Source: Diplonema papillatum
Lineage: Eukaryota > Euglenozoa > Diplonemea > Diplonemida > Diplonemidae
Assembly: GCA_030068145.1 (NCBI GenBank)
Contig: JAPJBO010000802.1
Location: 40,964-104,963, forward strand
Length of the DNA: 64,000 nt
Reading direction: 5' to 3'
A program made the position numbers and the translations under genes. The stretch's first letter is position 1, and every line of letters begins with the position of its first letter. Shown piece after piece: positions 1-10,399 of this stretch. Below the pieces are notes generated by a model. It was given only the letters and a program-made list of their open reading frames with translations. It was not told where the DNA came from and made no database searches.

Positions 1-847
1 GGTGGATGCGGGCCAAATCTTTGTGGGGCGGGTTTTGTCCAGGAACAGCTACAAACTCGGGAGGGAATCGAAATCGCACAGGATTAGTAGGATTCCTGAT
101 GGTGTGCCAATTCGCCTTCGTTGTGTGTGTTTCTGGGTGTGCTCTGTACACGCGCACTGCCACAAATTCCGCAGCGCGGAGCACAGCGAACGTGCTGGTA
201 GAGGGCTGTCTGCTAGCCCGACTGGACGAGACCCGCGGTGCCGCTTTTGCTCGATGCTTCGTATCCATCCACACGCCCGATCTATGTACAGCCTTCGCAG
301 GACAAACTCAAAGAGGTCTAACCAACCTCTCCCAGCAGGATTTACATGCGCTCATTGGTTCCACGGTTGGAGAAACTGGATGGGGAAAATACATACACTT
401 CTTGTCGTGCATCATATCCGCTACGTTCAGCACCGCGGTCGACGCCGCCCACTCCTCGTCGATGACTCGCTTCCTCTCCGCCAGAAGCGTCGCCTGCCGG
501 GGCACTTGCATGTGGCGGATGGTGAAACCTTGCCGCCCAGTCTTTCTCTGCACTACGACAGGGCCGACGGCACCAACTCTCCGCGACGAGCTCGGAGACG
601 GTAGCGGTTTAGACCGGTCCGACAGGTCATCCGGATAAGGCGCCGAAAACAGTGCTGCCGTGTTCCTCTGTAGTTTTGGTACAGTAAAGGGAGGTGTCCA
701 GCGGGTTGAAGTGTAAGTATACACTTTCACACCGACGGACGCCAGGATCCGGGGAGGATAATCTTAGTTTTATGTTTAGACAGAACACTGCCTCTCTCTC
801 TCATGCATTATGGACGATAGCGTCAAGTCTTCTTCGAAAGGGGAGGG
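1..847. other. left flank, no supported gene
   Basis: Two overlapping plus-strand frames stay open across the first 600 bases, but both use non-ATG or arbitrary starts. They have no recognisable domain and read as low-complexity, arginine/serine-rich shadows of a GC-rich stretch. I see no splice-consistent exon here. The contents are unassigned. Confidence 0.5.
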
Positions 848-1025
848 ATTGCAAGAACGTGCTTGGAATGGTGGGATGGTCATGTGCTCATCACAGCACT
901 GGTCTGTCCTGTAAATCTGCACCGTGGCTGGTCCTGTGTGACCGCGGGCCATCATGATGCGCGGAACCTGAGTGTCGGCAGACAGGACAGCTCTGTGCGT
1001 CTGGTTGGTTTGTCAGGCGGTTGTT
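848..1025 (+). repeat. interspersed repeat G, diverged copy
   Basis: This is a diverged copy of a roughly 130-180 bp repeat that begins 'TTGCAAGAACGTGCTTGGAA' and runs to 'GCGGAACCTGAGT'. The body is then followed by a 'GCAGACAGG ... TCTGGTT ... GTCAGGCGG' tail. Better-preserved copies are at 20877-21001, 60175-60295 and 62884-63080, all on the plus strand. Confidence 0.8.
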
Positions 1026-1228
1026 GAAGAGCAGAGGGAAGCAAGGCCCCTACGACCGCGTCTTGAGCATCGGTTGAAGCTCTGAGGGCGCCCGTCCTAC
1101 TATCCGCCGTCACGGCATCACCCGTGCGTAGCCCTGTCCGATCGCTCGACGGGGGGTATTGTCCCCAGAGATAGTTGTTCAGCCGGGTGGGTGTTTGGCC
1201 CTTGGTGCACTGAACTGAAAAACAGGAA

Positions 1229-1431
1229 AGACAAAAACGTTTCTTGCCTTCTCCCCTTCCCCTCCCGACTTCTCAGCCAGACCAAACTGAAGATTCCACA
1301 AGAGACTAGTTGACTAGATCCCAAATGTAGAGACAAAAACGTTTCTTGCGTTCTCCCCTTCCCCTCCCGACTTCTCAGCCAGATCAAACTGAAGATTCCA
1401 CAAGAGACTAGTGACTAGATCCCAAATGTAG
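1229..1431 (+). repeat. tandem repeat, ~101 bp x 2
   Basis: Two adjacent units (1229-1330 and 1331-1431), each beginning AGACAAAAACGTTTCTTGC and ending CCCAAATGTAG, differ at only a few positions. They are a recent local tandem duplication. No coding role is apparent. Confidence 0.92.
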
Positions 1432-1917
1432 GATACTAAAGCTCGCGGTGGAAGTACAGCAACGCGCGGGAGGTGTCAGTGAGAAACTGAAAGAACCCAC
1501 CATACCAATCGTGAGACACTGGCGCCGGGAGACGCGGCGCGTCGTTGACTTTTCATATCGATCTTGTATTTCACAGAGTTGTTCATGCACCTTCAGGCGG
1601 AAGGGTGCGACTCCGACTGCCTTCAGATCAAAAAGGTTCGGGAGCGAAACTGCTTCCAAAACGAGCTGACGTGGGGTTCTTTCAATCCACGCCCTGGCGA
1701 TCAAAACACCAGAGTTGAACGATGTGCCTGTCGGTTTGCGCCTCTTTTTACCCCCTCTTTTTCTTTGGGGAGAGGGGGGGGAATGGATCGCTGTGTTGTA
1801 CGGGGGTTCATGGCGAGGAGGAATGTTGTCTGCGCAAACAGATAATCGGGTTTTAGTGCAGTGCATTCGCTCTTGAACGAATTTCAAGCGCGGCACTCCC
1901 CTACAGACAAGCTAGTC
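1432..1917. other. unassigned spacer
   Basis: Between the tandem repeat and the rRNA fragment I find no supported gene. A short G-run with a T-rich flank occurs near 1743-1782. Several short frames are open on both strands, but none resembles protein. Confidence 0.5.
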
Positions 1918-2150
1918 GCCCCTACAGCAACCTTGCTACGACTTTTGCCTCCTCTAGCTGAGAAACATTGCTTGGATTCGGGCGCTGAACTTGTTGCCAA
2001 GAACGAGGTTCCCTCTCCCAAGCTCTTATCCCCACAGCCAATCGGTATCAACGACGGGCGGTGTGTACAAATAGCAGGGACGTAATCAGTGCAAGCTGAT
2101 GACTTGCGCCTACTAGGCGTTCCTCTTTCAAGGAGAATAATTGCAAGGGC
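1918..2150 (-). rRNA. 3'-end fragment of nuclear 18S (SSU) rRNA
   Basis: Read on the minus strand, the segment runs from 'TTGCAATTATT' through 'GCCTAGTAGGCGCAAGTC', 'GATTACGTCCCTGC' and the near-universal 'TTTGTACACACCGCCCGTCG' to 'AAGTCGTAGCAAGGTTGCTG'. These are the ordered landmarks of the last roughly 230 nt of eukaryotic SSU rRNA. The terminal helix region departs from the usual 'AAGTCGTAACAAGGTTTCCGTAGGTGAACC' type, and neither ITS, 5.8S nor the body of the 18S is present. It is therefore best read as a dispersed rDNA fragment or pseudogene. The wording of the 'GCCTAGTAGGCGCAAGTC' helix resembles alveolate sequences as I recall them. An alignment would settle lineage and functionality. 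Confidence 0.88.
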
Positions 2151-2370
2151 AAATTATCTTATAGCCACCCGGTATTTTCAATATTCCCTTATAGCCACGG
2201 AAAAAGAATTTTACTCCCTTATAGCCACGAACTGCCTACAACCGTTTTTTTTTTTCCCTTATAGCCACCACGAAAGAATTTTATTCCCTTATAGCCACGA
2301 AAAAAGAATTTTATTCCCGCCACGGAAAAAGAATTTTATTCCCTTATAGCCACGGAAAAAGAATTTTATT
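2151..2370 (+). repeat. tandem array of 30-bp unit (left array)
   Basis: About seven imperfect units of the form CCCTTATAGCCACG followed by AAAAAAGAATTTTATT occupy this stretch, with one degenerate interval near 2231-2260. The same unit reappears at 3355-3398 and 5041-5100 in this orientation, and in inverted orientation at 5778-6025. The spacing is regular but the units abut without unique spacers, so this is a minisatellite and not a CRISPR array. Confidence 0.93.
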
Positions 2371-2505
2371 GGGAAAAATAAATTCCCTCTGGTGGAAATG
2401 GCTTGAGGAGCGTGACGATAAATTTCGTTTATTTTTTGACAGGATTCCGTTGTGTTTGCACAGGCCGGACAAATAAACGAATTTATTTTTTCCGATCTCG
2501 GAATT
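2371..2505. other. A/T-rich spacer between array and palindrome
   Basis: This stretch contains short AAATAAATTC/GAATTTATT-type sequences that are reverse complements of each other and echo the loop of the following palindrome. No gene is visible. Confidence 0.5.
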
Positions 2506-2616
2506 TATTTTGCGCCGCCAGCTATTTTCAGTCGAAACAAATAAATGAAATTTATTGTCCCTAGGGAAATAAATTCGTTTATTTTTCCGACTGAAAATAG
2601 CTGGCGGCGCAAAATA
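2506..2616. repeat. perfect 29-bp-arm inverted repeat (hairpin)
   Basis: The left arm (2506-2534, starting TATTTTGCGCCGCCAGC) and the right arm (2588-2616) are perfect reverse complements over 29 bp. They are separated by a 53-bp A/T-rich interval that is itself partly self-complementary around AAATTTATTGTCCCTAGGG. The structure could form a cruciform or be a foldback transposon core. No protein is encoded. Confidence 0.93.
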
Positions 2617-2937
2617 AGGTCGTAGGCAGAAATCTGTAGGGGAGACCCCTCGCAAATTTTTTTTTCTCCCTGTGGTGAGTGAAATCGCGTGTTTTGAGCT
2701 CGTTTTGAGTCTAATTCATCCTTTCTGATCCATATCAAGAACTCGACCGCAGCACTTGTCAGCAGCGCTCATCCAACAGTCCTACCCAGCACGACAGCAC
2801 CTGTGCAGTCCTTCATGCAAGCGCCCATGCAAGCAGCATCGTATGTTGTGAACTACAACGTCAACCTGCCGGGACTCCCCCAGTTGCAGCAGAACAACCA
2901 GGCACATTGATCTGTGACCCGTCACTTACTCCACTCC

Positions 2938-3123
2938 TACACAACGTTCTGCTACGCATGTCTCAGACACACAACGTTCTGCCGCGCACATTTGCTACGC
3001 AACGTTCTGCTAAACACCAACGTAACTGCAAAGCAATATGCTCAACGTCTTACACAACGTTCTGCCGTGCACGTTTGCTACGCAACGTTCTGCTAGACAC
3101 CAACATAACTGCAAAGCAGTATG
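2938..3123 (+). repeat. tandem repeat, ~81 bp x 2 plus partial
   Basis: The motif ACAACGTTCTGC recurs several times. A larger unit (ACACAACGTTCTGCCG ... AACTGCAAAGCA) is present at about 2971-3041 and again at about 3052-3122. The sequence is non-coding in appearance. Confidence 0.85.
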
Positions 3124-3165
3124 GTTTTCTTTCCATCCTCGGAAATTTAGTTTTCCCAATAAAAT

Positions 3166-3351
3166 CATTTATTCGGCAATAATTTTCGCCAATTTTGCCT
3201 CGGTGTCGGTTTTAGTCCCTCGGGAGGCCCTCGGGGGGGTTTGCAACCCCTCGCCACTCGCTCCGCTCGTGGCTCGGGGTTGCAAACCCCCCCTCGGGAC
3301 TAAAACCGACACCTCGGCAAAATAAACGGAAATTATCTTGCCGAATAAATG
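3166..3351. repeat. long near-perfect palindrome (~186 bp)
   Basis: CATTTATTCGGCAA at 3166 pairs with its complement ending at 3351. Inside this, GCCTCGGTGTCGGTTTTAG pairs with CTAAAACCGACACCTCGGC and GGGGTTTGCAACCCC pairs across the centre. The loop lies near CACTCGCTCCGCTCGTGG at about 3250-3268. The core is GC-rich while the outer arms are A/T-rich. It lies next to a copy of the 30-bp array unit. Confidence 0.92.
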
Positions 3352-3398
3352 CTTATTATTCCCTTATAGCCACGAAAAAAGAATTTTATTCCCTTATA
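3352..3398 (+). repeat. 30-bp array unit, left of nested insertion
   Basis: One full and one interrupted copy of the CCCTTATAGCCACG... unit. The second copy breaks at CCCTTATA, exactly where the element at 3399-5040 begins, and the array resumes at 5041 with TTATAGCCACG. Confidence 0.9.
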
Positions 3399-5040
3399 TC
3401 GTGTGATCCACCCTGGAGTTTTTCCGGGTTTGTGCCGGGTTTGTACAGGGGGGGGGATCCGGGTTTTTTATTTTTTGTCTCCCCAGCACCCGCTAGCACC
3501 CTTGGTCGTGGAGATTTCAGGCTTCGCGGTGGATTTTGCCACGTTTCATGATCGTCTGGTGCTCGTGGGAGTTTGTCCCGCTCTTTGCGGTCCCTCGCCC
3601 TTCTGTTATGTTCAGCCTATGGGCTTCGGTATCGTGAATATTTTGTCGGTTTGAGGCCTCTTCTGTAGCTTGGAAAACGGAAAGAGAAGCAGCATCTCCA
3701 TCGGATCAGAACGAGGGACAGAAGTTCCCACGCTCAACCCGCTCGGCTGTGCCATCGGAACAGAAGTCGGCAACAAGCGGTTCGGACGGGCGGGTTCCCC
3801 GCCCATCAAGTACAACCGGTTTTCCCTCGCCTAGAAGGTGCTGTCGGATGGCTTAAGATGGCCTGAGCAGACTGCTACCTTTGGTTCCGCATCCTTTCAA
3901 ACTGTGGCTGACCAAGCCGCTGTTTGAGCTCTGCAGGGGTTTTGATGCACTCCGAAATGCGGGTACCAACAACCCCGGCAGCTGGGAGGAATGGCTACCG
4001 AGCATGGGTGCGTGGCGTTCGTGGACGCGCAACTGCGTGCAAACAAGCGTCACGCAATTAGCAGAGACAGGTCACCACTCGTTCTGCAGTGGAGTTAGCA
4101 TTAGCTCAATGTGTCGGGAGCAGTAGTTGTCGACTGAAAAGTAAGCACGTACCGCGGATGCAGAACATCGATGCAGACGATGAGTGCCGCAAATGCAGGG
4201 AATTCGAGGCCGTTCTACGAGCAGGCAAGATGGCAAGCGAGAGAGCGTGCCGTGCCTCAGGCAGGTCACTCGAAAACGGGGACCCGAAATGGAAGATTCA
4301 CCCCCAGGAACAATACCCAGCGGACTGGAAGCGCAGGCAGGCCCGGATGGAAGCATGGGGTGAAGCAGAAGAGACAGAGGAGCGGAGAAACGGGGCCGCA
4401 CCAGTGGCAGACCCGGACGTTGGGGTTAAACAATTGAAGAAGAAGTGTAAAGACGAGGAAACACCGACTCGGGCATACCGGCCGAGAACAGCCAATCATG
4501 GAACCCAGGGCACAAGGGAGGCTACGGCGCGGTGGTGAAGTAACGCTCGCTCGCTAGCATCCGGCAAGAGCCAGCATGACACACGAATTTGGAAATGATG
4601 CTTCATTTGGAAACAGCGAGGGCAGAGGGTTAATCTGCTTGTACTAGGCTCCTCGGTTCCCGTAGTATCGGGGGAGTTTGAGGCAATTGCTGGCTGGTGG
4701 TCGGTTGTAGTCCGTTGCGTCAAGCACAACCGGGCTTGCCCTCTGGAGGCTTTGGAAAATAGTGGTTCCTGTCTGTCAGAGATGTGCATTCAGCGCTGCA
4801 ATGGCAAAGCATTCTGGGTACCTTCTGCGGTGGACCTACACTTTCGGTGCCGCCTTACATATTAATTGGTGTTGGTTTTTACTCGACAGGACCCTGGTGC
4901 AGTCTGTTTAGCTTGATTGCAGCGATCACCTGCCATAACCTGAAGGGGTGGTGCAAAATAAAAAATCGGACCCCCCTTGAGTTTTTCCGGGTTTGTGCCG
5001 GGTTTGTGCCGGGTTTGCACCGGGCATATGGATCACACCA
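3399..5040. mobile_element. 1.64-kb TIR element inserted in the minisatellite
   Basis: The left end reads T(C)GTGTGATCCA and the right end, on the other strand, reads T(G)GTGTGATCCA. This gives about 11 of 12 matching terminal bases. The 5-bp sequence TTATA immediately precedes the element (3394-3398) and immediately follows it (5041-5045). Removing the element plus one TTATA restores the array unit CCCTTATAGCC. These are the hallmarks of a cut-and-paste transposon copy. Internal sub-repeats include TTGAGTTTTTCCGGG-type sequence near both ends (3416-3450 and 4977-5020). No transposase is visible, so it is probably non-autonomous. The superfamily is unknown; a 5-bp duplication does not fit the commonest families. 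Confidence 0.8.
4158..4538 (+). CDS. hypothetical 126-aa ORF inside the TIR element
   Basis: An ATG-initiated frame encodes a hydrophilic, highly charged peptide. It starts MQNIDADDECRKCREFEAV, has a small CxxC motif near its N-terminus, a basic/acidic middle (KRRQARMEAWGEAEETEE) and an arginine-rich C-terminus. The frame is also open upstream to 4089 without another ATG. Composition is protein-like, but I recognise no family. It could be a degenerate remnant of the element's own gene or a chance frame. Confidence 0.3.
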   Translation: MQNIDADDECRKCREFEAVLRAGKMASERACRASGRSLENGDPKWKIHPQEQYPADWKRRQARMEAWGEAEETEERRNGAAPVADPDVGVKQLKKKCKDEETPTRAYRPRTANHGTQGTREATARW

Positions 5041-5100
5041 TTATAGCCACGAAAAAAGAATTGTATTCCCTTATAGCCACGGAAAAAGAATTTTATTCCT
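5041..5100 (+). repeat. 30-bp array units, right of nested insertion
   Basis: Two units (TTATAGCCACGAAAAAAGAATTGTATTCCC, then a near-identical copy) directly follow the transposon's right end and continue the array that was broken at 3398. Confidence 0.9.
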
Positions 5101-5777
5101 GGAGAGCCACCTTCTCCTGTTCGTGTTCATAGGTGCCCACCCCTCGCAAGATCAGTCTAAAACTATGTTCCTACCTCCACGAGAGTTCTGAGGAGGCTAC
5201 CCCTGTGCCGTCCCCATACATCGTGAGGCTTGCTGCCTGATTTCCGATCATGAAATTGGTCCTTTGCATTTTATCCTAGGGAGAGGGAGGGGATTCAAAA
5301 TGCAGATCAGACTGAAATAGAAGGAACACACACTTATCTGTTTCTTGACCTACGATGCCGTGTTATGAAAACTCCCTTCACAGGTCTCGCATGATTCGTT
5401 CGCCTTGGTAACACTATCCGGTAGTAGGCTTGCAATTGTGCTCTTGCTAGATCATGGCCGAATGGTGGGTGGCGGAGTACCGCGCTCGTGCGCAAGTAAG
5501 CACAATGTTACTGCAAGCTGAACCTTAGTTGCTGTAGAGCGTTGTCAAGTCTTCAGGTTTCAGATCCGGATACTGCCTAGGCAACCAGATAGTTAGAGGT
5601 CAACCAATGGATATTTTTGTTCGTCTTTCGAAACGTTTGCGTATCTGAAAAACCCCCTTGAAACCACGACTCAGAGGACCCTTGCCGTTGATACCTTAAA
5701 GCCAGGACTTAGTGTCTGGTGCAACCAGGACTGGTTGACTGGCCTGGTTGGATGGTTCAGGCTGTCCAGGCTGGTCA
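5101..5777. other. unassigned spacer
   Basis: I see no gene, RNA or repeat here that I can support. Short frames occur on both strands, but none has protein-like composition over more than about 60 codons. Confidence 0.5.
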
Positions 5778-6025
5778 GGGAATAAAATTCTTTTTCCGTG
5801 GCTATAAGGGAATAAAATTCTTTTTTCGTGGCTATAAGGGAATAAAATTCTTTTTTCGTGGCTATATGGGAATAAAATTCTTTTTTCGTGGCTATAAGAG
5901 AATTAAAAAACATGTGGTGGCTGTAAGGGAATAAAAAACATTGACGTGGCTATAAGGGAATAAAATTCTTTTTTCGTGGCTATAAGGGAATAAAAAAAAA
6001 AACGTGGTGGCTATAAGGGAATAAA
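5778..6025 (-). repeat. 30-bp array, inverted (right array)
   Basis: About nine imperfect copies of the reverse complement of the left-array unit (GGGAATAAAATTC + TTTTTTCGTGGCTATAA). With the left array at 2151-2370 it forms a large interrupted inverted repeat bracketing 3.4 kb that contains both palindromes and the TIR element. Confidence 0.93.
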
Positions 6026-6860
6026 CCCTAATAGCAATCATCCCCCATTCCTCTGGATTGATGCTGGCTCAGAGACGTTCAGCCATTGGCTCGTCCGCCG
6101 GTAGCACGACGGTACTTCTCGACCGATAATAGCTGGCACGGCTCACGAAAGGCGGGAGTCAGAGGTCAGAGACCTATAGCAGGGGATGACCGTCCCTTGC
6201 GTGAAAACTGGCTGATAGCTGGATCGGCCATCCTTAAGAGGACGTTAAGAGGTCGGGGGTAAGAAGAGTGCGAGCTAGCTCCCGGACGATCATTGCTATA
6301 TGACCCGTGGAAGAACAGGACAACGAGCACCACCACGGAGTGATATCTGGACCATTCGACCCAGCCCATAGTTGAGCCGGTCCACTTATGTGCCTCTGGA
6401 ACCGCATCGAATTGCCTGCTGCTGTCCCATCGCAGTGCGAAGATGACCGCGAAGCCAGGCGATGCTGATAATCGCCACAGATTCTTTGCATTCATCATCA
6501 AAACTGTCGGAGGCTATCAGACTCTATACATCATCCGGACGACGATAAATGGGAGGTAATTCGGGGGTGATGCCCAGCGGAGCGCACCTAACCTCACTTC
6601 TTCGGCGGAAACGCAAACAATCGAGCGCGCGAAAAGACGAGGAACGGTGTCTGAGAAAGAATACGACGGGTAATTCGAGGTCCAACGTGTGGGGGCAAGG
6701 GACAGGGAGTGGTTGTTGGGGGTCAAACAAAGGTGGGGGAGGAGCCGTTTACGTGCATGCATCGAAGAAAAAAAGGTGAGAAGACGCGGTGCGAGCACTG
6801 CCATCTGTCAACGTCAGTGAGCCATTCCACCCCCGGCTGGGTAGACTATAACATAGTGTG
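6026..6860. other. repeat remnants D and E, no gene
   Basis: At 6370-6440 there is a copy of repeat D (handle GCATCGAATTGCCTGC; related copies near 7918-8050 and, inverted, near 35195-35250). At 6456-6495 there is a reverse-complement copy of repeat E (handle TGCAAAGAATCTGTGGCGAT; other copies near 10098-10118, 10272-10300, 19944-19985, 20798-20830, 35050-35080 and 55448-55480). A weak plus frame at 6549-6779 is not supported as a gene. Confidence 0.6.
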
Positions 6861-7000
6861 TAGTAGCCTACTTATCCTGTACTAACCTGTGATGGACCGC
6901 AGGCAGTTTGATGCACTTCTAGGAAATATGTAATAGCCTACTTATCCTGTACTAACCTGTGATGGACAGCAGGCAGTTTGATGCACTTCCAGGAAATATG
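6861..7000 (+). repeat. tandem repeat, 70 bp x 2
   Basis: Two adjacent units (6861-6930 and 6931-7000), each containing AGCCTACTTATCCTGTACTA and ending GGAAATATG, differ at about four positions. They are a recent duplication. Confidence 0.92.
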
Positions 7001-10000
7001 GAGGTGGAGTGGCTCAGTCAGGCGCCGCTGACAGCATTCGGCCAACGTTGCTGCTACAATTTTGCATTTGGGAGGGGAGCCATTTGGCATGCCAATGAGT
7101 CCACACACGACTGCGAAACCTACAGGCCAAGGCGAGTGTCTGTATACAAGAACAGGTAGCAGTGGAAGCTCTGCTGGAACAGGCTACCGCCCGGCGTTTG
7201 CTTATTTTCAAGAACAAAGGACCAAAAAAGGGAAGATTTTTCGTGAAGCGCTACGATATCCGACGATTACTCGCACGATGCGGACGGCGAAGAAGGAAAA
7301 CAGAGAAGACGGATGAGAGGAAAAACGACAAGAGAGAAGAAAGGAAAAGGCGAACTACTTGCGAACGAGCGGGCGGCACTGCACTGCATGAAAGCAAGGG
7401 GTTAAGTTAACTTAACAAAGGCTAGGAAGAAGGAACAGATGTGTTGTCGTGTGTACTTGGTGGTGGGGCGCTGGGTGGCGCGATCCTCAGTGCGCTCTGA
7501 AAAAGAACCTCTCCTTGCTTACGACCGACCTCTGCTCTCTCTCCGAAGGAAAGGGTGGAAGTCGGTATTTTGCTTTTTCCCCCCCCCAACGACAGCACGT
7601 GTCACGTAAATAACCCTAACTTGCGACCCGCCGAAAAGTGGCATGAGAACTCGGTATCTGGCAGCCGTGGCTCAACCAGAGGTGGTATACTGTTTTTCGC
7701 TCCCCTGTGGGGGGCGGAGTCGTCAGACTGCACGAAATGGCGAAGTCCATGAAGCGGTTAGGGCTATGTATGCAAGTGTGTTAGATAGCCCACCTCGAAG
7801 GTGGTTGCTTTTTCTTTGTGTTACCGTCAATCCTGAGGGACGGAACTCTTCGTGTATCGTTGTTTCGTTGTTTCCCCTCCCTTTTTCTTTGAGCCGGTCC
7901 GTCCCTATCTCTTGAAACTGCATCGAAGTGCCTGCCGCTGGTTATCACAGTGAATCACCGTCCACCACGGTCTATCAGGTCCATCCCTAGTCCCTAGAGC
8001 TGCATCGAATTGCCCGGTGCTGTATTCTTCGGTCTATCAAGAGGGGATGGACCGGCTCATATCTTTTTGTGCACGGTCCCCTCAAATTTGGCTCTTTTTA
8101 CCAGCCCGGCCGGGTCTGCTGGTCCAGCCGAGCTTGGTACAACTGCACCTAGACATGGCCGGTTGGTTTCGGGATTTCAGAACGTTTGTCGCCGCCAACC
8201 ACACTTTCAGAAGAAACTTTTGCTTTCTTTTTCTTGTTTAGCAGACTCTTTTTCGCCGAAGGGAAACCCTCAGGCACTGCGCCATGCCGCAACGCAACGA
8301 GAGCTAGTACGCGGGAAGGTGTGCTGCTTTCTGCAAACGACCACGTAGAAGTCAAGGGACGGGGGGAAAAAGAGGGCAGTGAAGAGAAGGGGCGTACAAT
8401 ACAATGCAGACTGGTGGGCGGGGACACGGGCGGAAAGCCAACAAAAATCGACGGCACGAAAGCACAACCTGACCATCTCTTCGACGAGTCGACAGCGAAG
8501 AACTTCCCTCTCTCGTAAACTGTCATAAAACAGCGACAAAGGTTGTCCCTCCTGTCGTAAACACAGTGAACTAGGAGGTGCGTTCATCCGGACCAGGGAG
8601 TTCGGATTCGTTGTTCCACTCGTTGTGTCAATAAAAGTGACGCCAGCGATAACAGGGGGGAACCTTTTTATTGCTTGACCGCGGCGGTGCGGAAATTGTT
8701 CGAAACTGAACCACCCGTATCAGAGGACAACAGCATAGACGTCGATGATGCGAAGGCAGCATCGACGAATTGCGCTGGCGCAATGCCATAAAAATGAAGA
8801 GCCTACGAAATCGGGCCGTAAGAAGGAGGTCGGGTCGGTAAGTCTTCAGATCTTGGACTCTGCTAAGGAAACCTGCATCTACTTACAACGCAGGTGCATA
8901 CGGTGATCACTCACCGCAGTACTCGTCAGGCCTGCTGGTGCTTAACTAGAGTATGGTCGTATCCAATTGGGAGAAATTTCAAAATGCACCGTGCACAGGT
9001 TCTGCGCTGCTCGCGAACACAGGGTGCAGACCTTGAAGTGCAAAAAATGAAACCATTTGTATGAATGGATGCTGGCCCTTCTCCCAAAAACTCCTTTTTC
9101 CTGTCCTGCCAGCTGCAAACTTCGCAAAAAGTCAGGCTAAGTGATGTTGTATGGTATTGCTCGTCGGACTTTCGCGTAGTTAGAGAGCTGCGTGTTCGGA
9201 GTGTTTACTGTTTTCTGTTTCATTTGTCGGCGCTGACAGACTCTCTTGCACTCCCTCGGGGTTTTCCCCGCTTCTTGCATCCATCCCAAGTCACAAGAGT
9301 CCTCGAATTTCTTTCCAGTAAATCAGGATCAAGCTGAAGGATCGGCACATGCGCTCACTACTCTTGTTGTCGATATGCTCGTCCAATGATGAGAAGACGG
9401 CAACCGCTCCCTCGTGGGGGTAGGGTTGCCCGTTCGTTTGCTTCGTTCTTACTACATTCTCAGACTGGTGTTACTTTTCAGTTTAACTCTTTTTTTAGAA
9501 AGAAGGTTCGCTCTTTAATATTTTTTTTTGCTTTACTGCCAGTGCTCGCGCTAAGGCCGACGGACCGGCCATATTCATACTAGTGAACAATCCCCCGATA
9601 CGGGCGGTTTTGAAGTGAAAGCTCACTCTAAGTTCCGGGGGTTCCAAGTCTGCGGGTGGCTCTCGGCAAGTAACGCGCTGTTAGAGGTGGTGGTTACACG
9701 AGAGTTGATGAGTACCCTTGGCGTCGATCGGCTGCTATTTGTGTCGGGACGTGTCTAAATATGGCCGGCCCAGTCACAGAATGGGGCCAGCATTTATCTC
9801 AGCGCGAGCCTTGTTTATTTCTTGGTTTTCTGGTTGGGATTGTTGCTGTTGTAGCTATTGAGCTAATATTTGCTTCGCTCGCCGTTAGTCTTTGTCGTAG
9901 GCGTACAGTGGGCGTATATCGTGTGGTTTGCCTCAAACCGAGAATCACCCCCGCTCCGGTATCTCCAGGAACTTTTTTAGAGTTATAGTTCACTTGAGAA

Positions 10001-10300
10001 TCGGGGATTTTAGAGTCTCCGGGTGACCTTCGTCGAATGGGTTCTTTTAAACTCGATTACATTCTCGGATGGCTCGGAAGAGATTACCGCGACAGATTAT
10101 CGCCACAGATTCTAATCCAACCTACAAGGCTCGACAACGTTCGATCGGGCAGGGGGTGAATCCGCTCATAGACTCTAGCGATATTTCAAAAACCCACCCA
10201 GTACGTATTAGCTTCCGAGATTGTAATCGAGTTAAAAGAGTGTAATCGCCGCGTAATCGTTTGGGTTAGAATGCAAAGAATCTGTGGCGAAAATCTGCAT
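7001..10300. other. long stretch without a supported gene
   Basis: Repeat D copies lie near 7890-8060. Weak plus-strand frames exist at about 7162-7410 (lysine/arginine-rich, includes LLIFKNKGPKKGRFFVKRYD) and 8186-8518 (hydrophilic). They lack recognisable domains, and I would not call them genes without transcripts. A B-like repeat edge (AGAGTTATAGTTCACTTGAG ... TCTCCGGGTGACC) is near 9976-10030, and a reverse-complement E fragment is near 10095-10118. The rest is unassigned. Confidence 0.5.
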
Positions 10301-10304
10301 CCAA

Positions 10305-10382
10305 TCGAGCCGCGTAATCGAGCTCTCTGGTCGAGCCGCGTAATCGAGCTCTCTGGTCGAGCCGCGTAATCGAGCTCTCTGG
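10305..10382 (+). repeat. tandem repeat, 26 bp x 3
   Basis: Three identical units of TCGAGCCGCGTAATCGAGCT + CTCTGG. A related GCCGCGTAAT sequence occurs near 20771, associated there with repeat E as it is here. Confidence 0.93.
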
Positions 10383-10399
10383 TCGCTTTCAGGGAGGTA

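Noticed and set aside
2151-2370. CRISPR array
   Set aside because: Units abut without unique spacers, vary in sequence, and the context is eukaryotic. It is a minisatellite.
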